Part shown: positions 15,295 to 23,117 of the stretch, one piece after another
Position numbering within the stretch: position 1 is the stretch's first letter
Layout of the letters: the number at the start of each line of letters is the position of its first letter
Origin: Bacillota bacterium
GTDB taxonomy: Bacteria > Bacillota > Clostridia > Christensenellales > SZUA-584
Direction: 5' to 3'
Length of the DNA stretch: 64,000 nt
Assembly (NCBI GenBank): GCA_023461435.1
Contig: JAEYLC010000010.1
Location: 248,001-312,000, forward strand
The notes under the pieces: generated by a model
The model's database searches: none
What the model saw: the letters and a program-made list of their open reading frames with translations, nothing else
Told to the model about the DNA's origin: nothing
Made by a program: the position numbers and the translations under genes

Positions 15295-15633
15295 GTTTCT
15301 CTTACGGCATGAAATAAAGCAGAGAGTGGCTACAACCTGCCGTGAAGGATGCCCTCCAGCCGTGCGGTGTAACAGTGCAAATAATGGCAGTGATCGCAAG
15401 CATACGGTAACATTCTGCCACCAGCCCAGCAGTACGAACCCTGCCAGGTGGTTCCATCCCGCTTGTAATCCATGTGATTGGGCGCATGTCAGCCGGTTGA
15501 ACAGCGGCAAGTCCATCACTCCGGCTGGTGAGTGCGCAAAGGTGAACGCTACCGCACTGCGACAAAAGGAAACAGAGCGCTATGGGTTCCCCGACGATTG
15601 GGTTTTCGATACGCTACGCGAAAAGACAAAGAT

Positions 15634-15656
15634 CGTGGCAGGCCGGAGAGACGGCC
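15634..15656 (+). repeat. Repeated hairpin motif, copy 2
   Basis: CGTGGCA followed by GGCCG-GAGAGA-CGGCC. See the copy at 15122-15144. Confidence 0.65.
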
Positions 15657-15716
15657 CCTCGTGCCGACAATGTGGGCAAACCACGGAGTCGGCTACCCCA
15701 ATACCTTATATGTTGT

Positions 15717-15768
15717 GGCGGCGGTCTCAAGACCACCCGAGTTTGGCAAAGACCGTCGCCGATTTTTT
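15717..15768 (+). terminator. Strong intrinsic terminator ending the RNA region
   Basis: An 11-bp stem (15717-15727 with 15750-15760, one G-U pair), 22-nt loop and seven T. Its place inside the early operon implies either a separate promoter for downstream genes or regulated read-through. Confidence 0.85.
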
Positions 15769-15789
15769 TGAAAGTGAGGCACCGTTATA

Positions 15790-16296
15790 TTGCTTAGACT
15801 TGCATTTACATATAAAGAACAACTTAATAAAGCATGGCAGTCTATCGTTTTTGATGAAAAATATCAATTTTATACTTGCACAAGCTCATGGAATTATAAT
15901 GTTGATCTTTCTGATAATTCATGGGACAAGCTTCAGATGGTCAGCGTTGATGCTAAAGATAATGTGATTGGCTATTTTGCGGCTGATATAGACAGGTATA
16001 CAAGCAAAATATCAAATATCGGCGCTATAAATTTTGGAGAAGTAAATTTGACTTTTTCAAAAGACTTTTATCAATTTCTTTCCGAGCTGTTTACAAAGCA
16101 TAAGTTTCGCAAAATTGAATGGTTTGTCATCTGCGGCAATCCGGCTGAAAAGATATATGACAAGATAATATCAAAGTATGGCGGGCGCATCATTGGCATT
16201 CGACGCGAATCGACAATAACAGCTGGCGGTATTCTCAGAGACGAGAAGGAGTATGAGATTTTTAAAGAAGATTTTGATAAGCGTTTTTATAAATAA
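15790..16296 (+). CDS. Possible GNAT-fold acetyltransferase, AT-rich
   Basis: 168 residues from a TTG with GTGAGG upstream. The order of strands and the segment 'DNVIGYFAADIDRYTSKISNIGAINF' followed by 'FRKIEWFVICGNPAEKIYDKIISKYGGRIIGIRR' resemble GNAT-like phage proteins, but a clear acetyl-CoA-binding motif is not evident. It is visibly more AT-rich than its neighbours and follows the terminator, so it looks like a recently acquired cargo gene. Function unproven. Confidence 0.65.
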   Translation: MLRLAFTYKEQLNKAWQSIVFDEKYQFYTCTSSWNYNVDLSDNSWDKLQMVSVDAKDNVIGYFAADIDRYTSKISNIGAINFGEVNLTFSKDFYQFLSELFTKHKFRKIEWFVICGNPAEKIYDKIISKYGGRIIGIRRESTITAGGILRDEKEYEIFKEDFDKRFYK

Positions 16297-16435
16297 CGCA
16301 CATTCAAAGCCCCACGCGCCGCGCTGTGAGCGCCGTTTTCCCGTGTCGTGGCTGTGTATGGTCACTGACACGTAGAAACAGCCGCAAAAGGGTCATCCAG
16401 TCACTAGGACGTAAAGAAATATAGGAGGGCAGACC

Positions 16436-16753
16436 GTGCCAAAACAGAGAGTTAGCATGTCGTTTGACAATGATACGTTTACAGAGCTTATCGGGCTTAC
16501 AATCTACCGCAGGGACTTTTCGCAGTCCTCCAAGACAAACGCGGCGGCGGCAGCCATCCATGCGGCTTACAGCAAACTTCCCAAGGAAGCAAAGCAGGCT
16601 ATTGATGAGCAGATCAAAAGAAACCAGCCGACTGCGCTGCTCGATCCTGTCGGGCAGTTTAATGAAATGGTTGCACAATTCAGCGAAATGTATGCGTGGA
16701 TGCAGGAATGCAAGCAGATGGAGGTGCCGCAATATGCTCAAAACCATTGTTAA
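16436..16753 (+). CDS. Hypothetical phage protein
   Basis: 105 residues from a GTG with TAGGAGGG upstream (16422-16429). Begins 'VSMSFDNDTFTELIGLTIY', then a helical Ala/Lys-rich region. The N-terminus could be a ribbon-helix-helix, but this is weak. It overlaps the next gene by 20 nt. Confidence 0.65.
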   Translation: MPKQRVSMSFDNDTFTELIGLTIYRRDFSQSSKTNAAAAAIHAAYSKLPKEAKQAIDEQIKRNQPTALLDPVGQFNEMVAQFSEMYAWMQECKQMEVPQYAQNHC

Positions 16754-16928
16754 GTACATCATTCATAACGCCCGGATCAACAAGGCAATGGCACAGGCCC
16801 GTAGGCGCACGAAGCCACGACGGCGGATGCGGAACGATACTCACATTATTATGCCACGGCGGATTGGGTATACGATAGCCCGCCAGCAGGCAGCCATGAT
16901 GCGAGATATTGATGGGAGGGACATATGA
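16734..16928 (+). CDS. Small highly basic protein
   Basis: 64 residues, very Arg-rich ('AQARRRTKPRRRMRNDTH'), so probably binds nucleic acid. GGAGGTG lies 8 nt before ATG 16734. Overlaps genes on both sides (ATGA with the next). Confidence 0.6.
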   Translation: MLKTIVKYIIHNARINKAMAQARRRTKPRRRMRNDTHIIMPRRIGYTIARQQAAMMRDIDGRDI

Positions 16929-17224
16929 TTTTACAAAGCTTTGCGCAGATAGATTCTACCCCGGCGCACGACGCGAACGAAGATACATGGCAATGGCTTC
17001 TTGCAAAGTTTGGCATCAAGCTGAAACCGGAGAGTTTTTTTGATAATTATGTTCATGCCGTGCACGGACACACCCATACGCATACTGGCATGTTAAAGCC
17101 GGAATATGAGGATTTAACCGCGACGATGGTCAGCATGATATGTGCCAACGGATACGAGCATGACGGTGGAGAAGCTTACCTTTATAAGAATGGTAGTTTT
17201 TATGTGAGGGTGGTTAAGTTATGA
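16925..17224 (+). CDS. Hypothetical phage protein
   Basis: 99 residues, acidic, with a His-rich run 'HAVHGHTHTHTG' that might bind metal. Start overlaps the preceding stop (ATGA) and is preceded by GGGAGGG. No family recognised. Confidence 0.65.
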   Translation: MILQSFAQIDSTPAHDANEDTWQWLLAKFGIKLKPESFFDNYVHAVHGHTHTHTGMLKPEYEDLTATMVSMICANGYEHDGGEAYLYKNGSFYVRVVKL

Positions 17225-17616
17225 ACGCGCAAAGAGGCCTCGAGGATACGATCAGCGCGGAAGAATATCGAGAGCTGCTTAAAAAGAAGAAAAGCAAGTA
17301 CAGCAACGAGAAAGAGACGATAGACGGCATTGTATTTGACAGCAAGCGCGAGGCGCGGCGATATGAACAACTTAAGCTGCTACAGCGCGGCGGCGTGATA
17401 AGCGGCCTCGAATTGCAGAAAGCCTTTATCCTTCAGCCTGAGTTTGTGAAGAATGGCCGCAAGATAGCACCAATCAAATACATTGCCGATTTTGTTTATA
17501 CAGATAACGACCGGACAATTGTAGAGGATGTCAAGGGATGCAGAACAAAGGAGTATCAGCTGAAGAAAAAGCTTTTTGAGTTCAAGTATCCTTTACTCAC
17601 AATCACAGAGGTTTAA
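17221..17616 (+). CDS. DUF1064 family phage protein (nuclease-like)
   Basis: 131 residues of the DUF1064 family common in siphophage early regions. 'GIVFDSKREARRYEQLKLLQRGGVISGLELQ' then 'IKYIADFVYTDNDRTIVEDVKG' carries the E..Y, D(x)n and E-x-K residues of a PD-(D/E)XK-like core (VEDVKG). A nuclease role is inferred from the fold pattern. ATGA overlap with the previous gene. Confidence 0.85.
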   Translation: MNAQRGLEDTISAEEYRELLKKKKSKYSNEKETIDGIVFDSKREARRYEQLKLLQRGGVISGLELQKAFILQPEFVKNGRKIAPIKYIADFVYTDNDRTIVEDVKGCRTKEYQLKKKLFEFKYPLLTITEV

Positions 17617-17723
17617 CCCCGGGCGGCGGGTCAATTAGTCTTACATGGTATACTACGCTTTTTTATGTAGTACGCCGTAGAAGCTCCGGGCGGCGTGAAA
17701 CAAACCGGAGCAGGGGGTGACTT

Positions 17724-18053
17724 ATGAGAAGAATGTATGTGGCTCACCCGTATATGGGCTGCGAATCCAACAAAGAATCTGTCGAAGGCATTATTCGTGT
17801 TCTCACGAAAAACAATCCTGAAACACTGTTTGTGTCGCCTATACATGCCCTTGGATTTTTGTATAACGATGTGGAATATGAGACAGGCATGAAATGGTGT
17901 ATTGAATTACTGCGCATGTGTGGATGCTTAGTTTTATGCCCCGGATGGATGCACAGCCGTGGTTGCACAATCGAGCATCAATACGCGATAGAGCATAAGA
18001 TTCCTATTTATTTTGTGACAGAAAACGGAAATTTCATCATTGAAAAAAATTGA
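17724..18053 (+). CDS. DUF4406-like (nucleoside 2-deoxyribosyltransferase fold) protein
   Basis: 109 residues. 'RMYVAHPYMGCESNKESVE' at the start and 'CIELLRMCGCLVLCPGWMHSRGCTIEHQYAIEHKIPIYFV' match phage DUF4406 proteins, related to nucleoside deoxyribosyltransferases. A role in nucleotide metabolism is inferred from the family. GGGGGTGA precedes the ATG. Confidence 0.8.
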   Translation: MRRMYVAHPYMGCESNKESVEGIIRVLTKNNPETLFVSPIHALGFLYNDVEYETGMKWCIELLRMCGCLVLCPGWMHSRGCTIEHQYAIEHKIPIYFVTENGNFIIEKN

Positions 18054-18060
18054 GGTACTA

Positions 18061-20565
18061 ATGAGCGCTTACATCGATTTTCTAAAAACCAAAATAGACA
18101 TAGCACCCGAGACGGGCTTTGTCGTTAATCCTTCCAAGATAAATTCAGCGCTTAAACCGCATCAGCGTGATGCTATTAAATGGGCGCTTAAAGGAGGACG
18201 GCGGGCCCTGTTTGAATCTTTCGGCCTTGGCAAGACGGCGCAGGAGCTTGAATTTAGCCGCCTTGTATCAAAATACACGGGCGGGCGATCTCTTATAACG
18301 TTGCCCATTGGTGTGAAACAAGAGTTTTACCGCGATGCGTTGCAGCTGCTCGGATGGGATAAGGCGCCGGAATATGTGCGGAATATGAAAGAGATCCATC
18401 AAGCAAAAGGCGATATTCTTATCACAAATTATGAGCGCGTGCGTGATGGAGATATTGACCCGACATATTTTACCGGTGCGTCCGGGCTTGATGAAGCGTC
18501 CGTTCTTCGTTCATTTGGCAGCAAGACTTATCAGACATTCCTTGATCTGTTTAAAGGCGTGCCTTATAAACTTGTTGCGACGGCCACACCGAGCCCAAAC
18601 AGATATAAAGAGCTTATCCACTATGCCGGGTTCCTTGAGGTGATGGATACAGGCCAGGCGTTGACGCGGTTCTTTCAGCGAGACAGCACAAAAGCTAACA
18701 ATCTCACTCTGTACCCACATAAAGAAGATGAGTTTTGGCTTTGGGTTGCGTCATGGGCGCTGTTCATTACAAAGCCGTCTGACCTTGGATACGACGATAC
18801 CGGATATGATTTGCCGCCAATGGAAATCAGGTACCACGAGATACCCGTAGATCATACGACGGCCGGAGCCGACAAACACGGCCAGATCAAACTCATACGC
18901 GATGCTGCGGCGGGACTTCCGGATGCGGCTAGAGAGAAGCGCGAGAGTATCACGGCCAGAGTCGAAAAGGCGGTGGATATTGTTGCACAGGATACTTCAG
19001 CACATTTTATTCTCTGGCACGATCTTGAAGCCGAGCGCCACGAGATAAAGAAAGTACTGCCTGCAGCTGTCGATATCTATGGAAGCCAAGACATTGAAAT
19101 ACGCGAGCAACGCGTGATTGACTTCTCAGAAGGCCGCACAAAACTCTTTGCCACAAAGAAGTCTCTATCAGGATCCGGTTGCAATTTTCAACGGTATTGC
19201 CATCGGGCCATATTTATCGGTATCGATTATGAGTTCAACGACTTTATTCAGGCTGTGCATAGAATCTATCGGTTTTTACAATCTGAGAAAGTCGTTATCG
19301 ACATCATATATACCGAGAGCGAAAAGCAAGTGCTTGAGGTGCTGTTACAGAAATGGGAACAGCATAAATACATGACAGCCAAAATGATTGAAATCGTTAA
19401 AAAATATGGGCTTTCGAATACATCAATTCAAGAAAAGCTTATGCGAACACTGGGGGTTAAACGCGTGGAAGTTAAAGGAAAACATTTCACGGCCATCAAT
19501 AACGACTGCGTTGATGAAACGGCCAAAATGGAAGATAAAAGCGTTGATTGCATCATCACCAGTATACCGTTTGGAAACCATTACGAGTATTCGGCCAGTT
19601 ACAACGACTTTGGCCATAATCCTGATACCGAGCGCTTTTTTAAACAGATGGATTTTCTTACTCCGAATTTGCTGCGGATCTTGCGGCCCGGACGTGTGAT
19701 GTGCATTCATGTTAAAGACCGTGTGTTATTCGGAAACGCCACGGGAACAGGCATGCCGACGATTGAACCGTTCCATGCACTTTGCATAAATCATTATATG
19801 CGGCATGGTTTTCTGTACTTTGGTATGATCACCGTCGTTACCGACGTGGTACGCGAGAATAATCAGACATATCGCCTTGGATGGACAGAACAATGCAAGG
19901 ACGGCACAAAGATGGGCGTCGGGTGCCCTGAGTACATTCTCTTGTTTCGGCGTCTCCCGAGTGACACGAGCAAAGCATACGCCGATGTGCCGGTGGTAAA
20001 GAGCAAACAAGAGTATACCAGGGCACAGTGGCAGATAGACGCGCATGGATACTGGCCATCGTCCGGAGAGCGGCGGCTTACAAAGGATGAACTGGCAGCC
20101 ATTCCCGTTGACAAGCTACAGGCCGCATACCGTAAATACAGTCGTGAAACCACATATGACTATAAAGAGCATGTGGAGCTTGCTAAGCGGCTCGATGAGA
20201 AGGGTAAGCTTCCGGCATCGTTTATGGTGGTGGCTCCGGGTAGTTGGGATGATTCGGTATGGGATGATATTAACCGCATGAAGACGCTGAATACATCTCA
20301 GAGCCAAAAGCGCCAGCAGATGCACGTATGCCCATTGCAGATAGATATTGTTGAACGGCTGATTAATCGGTACACGAATAAAGGTGACACCGTATATGAT
20401 CCGTTTGGCGGTCTTATGACCGTGCCTGAGTGCGCGATACGCATGGGCAGAGATGGAATAGGCTGCGAATTAAACACCGACTACTTCAGGGATGGAGTTG
20501 GGTACCTGAAGGCGGCGGATATGAATGTGGACATGCCGACACTGTTCGATTTTTTGGAGGCCTAA
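18061..20565 (+). CDS. SNF2-like helicase fused to a DNA methyltransferase
   Basis: 834 residues. The N-terminal half is a DEAD/SNF2-like ATPase: Walker A 'FGLGKTAQ' (residues 55-59 GLGKT), motif II 'DEAS', motif VI-like 'QAVHRIYRF'. The C-terminal third is an amino-methyltransferase of the beta order: catalytic motif IV 'SIPFGNHYEY' precedes the SAM-binding motif 'VYDPFGG...GIGCELN'. Such fusions occur in siphophages and probably methylate phage DNA for protection against restriction. The catalytic motif is S-I-P-F rather than D-P-P-Y. GAGGT precedes ATG 18061. The stop overlaps the next start (TAATG). Confidence 0.9.
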   Translation: MSAYIDFLKTKIDIAPETGFVVNPSKINSALKPHQRDAIKWALKGGRRALFESFGLGKTAQELEFSRLVSKYTGGRSLITLPIGVKQEFYRDALQLLGWDKAPEYVRNMKEIHQAKGDILITNYERVRDGDIDPTYFTGASGLDEASVLRSFGSKTYQTFLDLFKGVPYKLVATATPSPNRYKELIHYAGFLEVMDTGQALTRFFQRDSTKANNLTLYPHKEDEFWLWVASWALFITKPSDLGYDDTGYDLPPMEIRYHEIPVDHTTAGADKHGQIKLIRDAAAGLPDAAREKRESITARVEKAVDIVAQDTSAHFILWHDLEAERHEIKKVLPAAVDIYGSQDIEIREQRVIDFSEGRTKLFATKKSLSGSGCNFQRYCHRAIFIGIDYEFNDFIQAVHRIYRFLQSEKVVIDIIYTESEKQVLEVLLQKWEQHKYMTAKMIEIVKKYGLSNTSIQEKLMRTLGVKRVEVKGKHFTAINNDCVDETAKMEDKSVDCIITSIPFGNHYEYSASYNDFGHNPDTERFFKQMDFLTPNLLRILRPGRVMCIHVKDRVLFGNATGTGMPTIEPFHALCINHYMRHGFLYFGMITVVTDVVRENNQTYRLGWTEQCKDGTKMGVGCPEYILLFRRLPSDTSKAYADVPVVKSKQEYTRAQWQIDAHGYWPSSGERRLTKDELAAIPVDKLQAAYRKYSRETTYDYKEHVELAKRLDEKGKLPASFMVVAPGSWDDSVWDDINRMKTLNTSQSQKRQQMHVCPLQIDIVERLINRYTNKGDTVYDPFGGLMTVPECAIRMGRDGIGCELNTDYFRDGVGYLKAADMNVDMPTLFDFLEA

Positions 20566-21845
20566 TGTATATCAGCTATAAAGACCTTGCCATAGAGCAG
20601 GTAAAGAATCTTGAATATAAAATCAAATCTGCTGTGGAAGCCATATCAAAAGGTATATCCGCGTCTAAGCACAATATCGCTCTTGCTTTCAGCGGCGGGA
20701 AAGATAGCACCGTACTATGGGACTTGATTCGGCGGTTTTATCCTGAGGCGGCAGATAAAATGTATATCATATACGGAAACACCGGTGTTGAATATCCGGA
20801 GAGCTTAAGCTTTGCCCGGCAAATTGGGAACGAGTGGGGCGGCAATAAATTCTACGAAGCCACACCTTTAAAAACTGAAGCATCAGGATTAAAGTACGCA
20901 GCTCAGCAAGAAGTGCTTCAATACTATATTGATAATAATAGGATAGGAGAGCTATTAAAAGAAGACGGGAAACTCAAAAGCACAGGAACGCTTGAGTCAG
21001 CTTGCCCTGCACACCTCATGGAGAAATTCATTCGAGATAGGCTTATTTGGGCAGAAGGGCATACAAAAAATTATTGGTGGTGCATTGATCAATATGGATG
21101 GCCTCTTCTGGGTAAAGCGTTTTCAAAACTTAAGGCCCATCGCATAAACATTGACTGTTTTCTCAAATTCTCAAAGAGTGAGAGTGAAGACCCAAAGCTC
21201 CACGCTTATTACGACATACTACGCGATGTGAAGATATCACAGGCCTGCTGCGACACGCTCAAAAAAGAGCCCAGTGAGAAGCTTCAGGCTGAACTCCATG
21301 TTGATGTGATATTCAAGGGCCTAATGGCCGCAGAATCTCGGTCGCGGCAAACAAACTTCATATCGCGAGGATACTTATTTGAATCTTCAAGACCTCATCT
21401 CGGCAGCGATTCATTTTATCATTGTAATCCGCTTTCAATTTGGACTGATGATGATATCTGGGAATACATCAATCGTTTTCATGTGCCTTATTCTCCGCTT
21501 TATGATATGGGTTGGACGGATGATGAAGGCGCTTTCCATAAAATTCAGCGTAATGGATGTATGGGCTGCGGTACTGATCTGCTTTACGCAAACAACCATA
21601 TGGCTATGCTTCGGAGAACTCATCCGAAATATTGGGAGATGTTTATGCGCAAGGGCATGGCGGCGGAGCTTAATAAGCTTCGCGTTGCAAAAAGTAACGG
21701 TCAGCTGTCGCTCTTTGATGTGATCGATGTGAATCAAGTCATCGATGAGCGGCCATGCATTTTTGACCGCATTGATAGGCTTGTGATGTTTGATAATACA
21801 GTATCACCGGAAGACATGCTTGAGTATGATCCGGATGTAGTGTGA
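20565..21845 (+). CDS. PAPS/APS reductase family (PP-loop) protein
   Basis: 426 residues. The PP-loop 'SGGKDST' is at 43-49. It also has a CC pair in 'ACCDTLKKEP' (228-229) and a CxxC in 'NGCMGCG' (332-335). The CC...CxxC arrangement is that of the 4Fe-4S cluster of APS reductases. Phage members of this family are common but their substrate is unknown. Tight coupling to the helicase-methyltransferase suggests a DNA-directed task (inference). It is not accompanied by dnd genes. Confidence 0.85.
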   Translation: MYISYKDLAIEQVKNLEYKIKSAVEAISKGISASKHNIALAFSGGKDSTVLWDLIRRFYPEAADKMYIIYGNTGVEYPESLSFARQIGNEWGGNKFYEATPLKTEASGLKYAAQQEVLQYYIDNNRIGELLKEDGKLKSTGTLESACPAHLMEKFIRDRLIWAEGHTKNYWWCIDQYGWPLLGKAFSKLKAHRINIDCFLKFSKSESEDPKLHAYYDILRDVKISQACCDTLKKEPSEKLQAELHVDVIFKGLMAAESRSRQTNFISRGYLFESSRPHLGSDSFYHCNPLSIWTDDDIWEYINRFHVPYSPLYDMGWTDDEGAFHKIQRNGCMGCGTDLLYANNHMAMLRRTHPKYWEMFMRKGMAAELNKLRVAKSNGQLSLFDVIDVNQVIDERPCIFDRIDRLVMFDNTVSPEDMLEYDPDVV

Positions 21846-21852
21846 GGTCTAT

Positions 21853-22725
21853 ATGAGCGATAAAAACGGCGCCGATAAGAAAGGCACAATCATATACAAT
21901 GACATGCTGCAAAAATGCGGCCGCATGAATGACGCGCAGTTCGGGCGCACAATGCGGCTTATCCTTCAGTATGCCGAGGAGCTGCAGCTGCCAGATCTGG
22001 AGAAAGAAGATCCGTTCATTGCAACGATTTTTGAATTTGTGCGTCCTTCTGTCGATGCGGACAGAGAAAAATGGGAGAAACGCAAACAAGCAAACATTGC
22101 AAATGGGAAAAAGGGCGGCAGAAAAAAAGCCACGGATAACGAATTAAACCCAACAGAAACCCACGAATACCCATCGCTAAATAATGAAAGCGAAATAAAC
22201 CCAAAAGAACCCGTAAACGGTAAACGGTTATCGGTTATCGGTAAACGGTCAGATGATAAAGATATTCCGCCTGTCGGCGGTGAGCCTGACGGCTCGCATC
22301 AATCTCTTTTTGACTATTATCTCAAGCTCGGGCTCATCGCGCATAAGTCTCTGACTCCGGAAATGAAGAACGCTATTGATACGGCGCGGCGGCGCGGCGG
22401 CTATACGTGGGACGATCTCAAGACAATGCTTGATCGTCACGCTTGCGTCGTCGACCTGACAAAAGGCAATGGCGAGTTTGCTGTGAGACCAAGAGGATTA
22501 CCTGAGTTTTTCGGGCAGAAGGTGAAGGACGGGACGGCGCTTATATGCTCTGAGTACGCGGACGGCGGCGCAAAGTGGGAGCTTTACAAAGACGGAAATC
22601 CACATAGACCGCGCAGCGATTCACCAAAGCGTGAAGCGTTTGAACGAAAGGTCGGAAATTATGATCACCTCGCGGTGGATCTGTTTGAAGATAAAGCAGC
22701 GGCGTCGGGAGGTAGCGGCCCATGA
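21853..22725 (+). CDS. Probable phage replication initiation protein
   Basis: 290 residues. The N-terminal 'KGTIIYNDMLQKCGRMNDAQFGRTMRLILQYAEE' matches the DUF6291-type domain of phage replication proteins. A basic linker 'KRKQANIANGKKGGRKKA' follows, then a DnaD-like C-terminal part. The middle of the gene contains five tandem 7-bp repeats (22214-22248), the layout of phage origins located within their initiator gene. It probably binds them and loads host helicase. Family assignment is moderate. Confidence 0.7.
   Translation: MSDKNGADKKGTIIYNDMLQKCGRMNDAQFGRTMRLILQYAEELQLPDLEKEDPFIATIFEFVRPSVDADREKWEKRKQANIANGKKGGRKKATDNELNPTETHEYPSLNNESEINPKEPVNGKRLSVIGKRSDDKDIPPVGGEPDGSHQSLFDYYLKLGLIAHKSLTPEMKNAIDTARRRGGYTWDDLKTMLDRHACVVDLTKGNGEFAVRPRGLPEFFGQKVKDGTALICSEYADGGAKWELYKDGNPHRPRSDSPKREAFERKVGNYDHLAVDLFEDKAAASGGSGP
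22214..22248 (+). repeat. Tandem iterons, candidate phage replication origin
   Basis: Five tandem 7-bp units: TAAACGG twice, TTATCGG twice, TAAACGG once, within the replication protein gene. The units agree at T-x-A-x-CGG. The stretch is AT-rich relative to the flanks. Confidence 0.65.
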
Positions 22726-23108
22726 GTAGAAATAGCGGACAAACGCCAACTGACGACAGCCCGGACATTCAAGATGGTCAGAATCTTATAAATCGGCGGC
22801 GCAGCTGCATCAAGAACATGTACAAGGCTATCAACAGCATGGCGGCGGCGGGAAAAAGATGGTCAGAGCTGCAGCGCGATCACCGAATAGCGCTGGCACG
22901 AAAAACGGCGGAACTCAGAGACAAAGGTATGCCGGCGGCTCTTGTCAGCACAATGGCAAAGGGTTCACCTGAGATTGCAGCGCTGGAGCAGCAGATGGAA
23001 GTGGCGGCGGTAGAACGTGAGCAATACTCAGAGCTGACGCTGGCATATAAGGCTGATGCGAATCTCACAGAATCGCAAATCGCCCGGGAATGGGGCAAAA
23101 CGAAATAG
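22722..23108 (+). CDS. Hypothetical phage protein
   Basis: 128 residues, charged, helical; a central 'RWSELQRDHRIALARKTAELRDKGMPAAL' could form coiled coil. ATG overlaps the stop of the replication gene. A replication accessory role is possible from position only. Confidence 0.65.
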   Translation: MSRNSGQTPTDDSPDIQDGQNLINRRRSCIKNMYKAINSMAAAGKRWSELQRDHRIALARKTAELRDKGMPAALVSTMAKGSPEIAALEQQMEVAAVEREQYSELTLAYKADANLTESQIAREWGKTK

Positions 23109-23117
23109 GAGGTCACG

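Larger units (their letters stand above)
14243..15768 (+). other. RNA-rich, mostly non-coding region of the early operon
   Basis: 1.5 kb with no credible protein gene longer than about 35 codons, in an operon otherwise packed without gaps. It contains four tRNA-like elements, several perfect hairpins (for example 14298-14319 and 14872-14898), a repeated structured motif and a strong intrinsic terminator at 15717-15768. Open frames through it have no ribosome binding sites or protein-like composition. Phage tRNA arrays next to large ornate RNAs (GOLLD, ROOL) are a known arrangement in Firmicutes phages, but no identity with those families could be established by eye. Confidence 0.7.
15295..15768 (+). 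ncRNA. Candidate large structured RNA
   Basis: About 470 nt from the CCA end of element D to an intrinsic terminator, with no plausible gene. Stems seen by eye are AGTGCG/CGCACT (around 15531-15558), GGCCG/CGGCC (15641-15656), the two-part helix GCCGAC(GTGG..CCAC)GTCGGC at 15663-15693, and the terminator. It sits like GOLLD or ROOL RNAs, which accompany tRNAs in Firmicutes phages. It could be a divergent member or a new class. Confidence 0.5.

Noticed and set aside
15227..15967. Rightward open frame of 246 codons across the RNA region
   Set aside because: It runs through element D, the structured RNA and its terminator and into another gene in a different frame; no start signals; Cys/His/Pro-rich composition unlike a protein.
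20565..21845. DndC phosphorothioation protein
   Set aside because: Shares the PP-loop family, but no dndB, dndD or dndE homologues lie near; called as PAPS/APS reductase family only.
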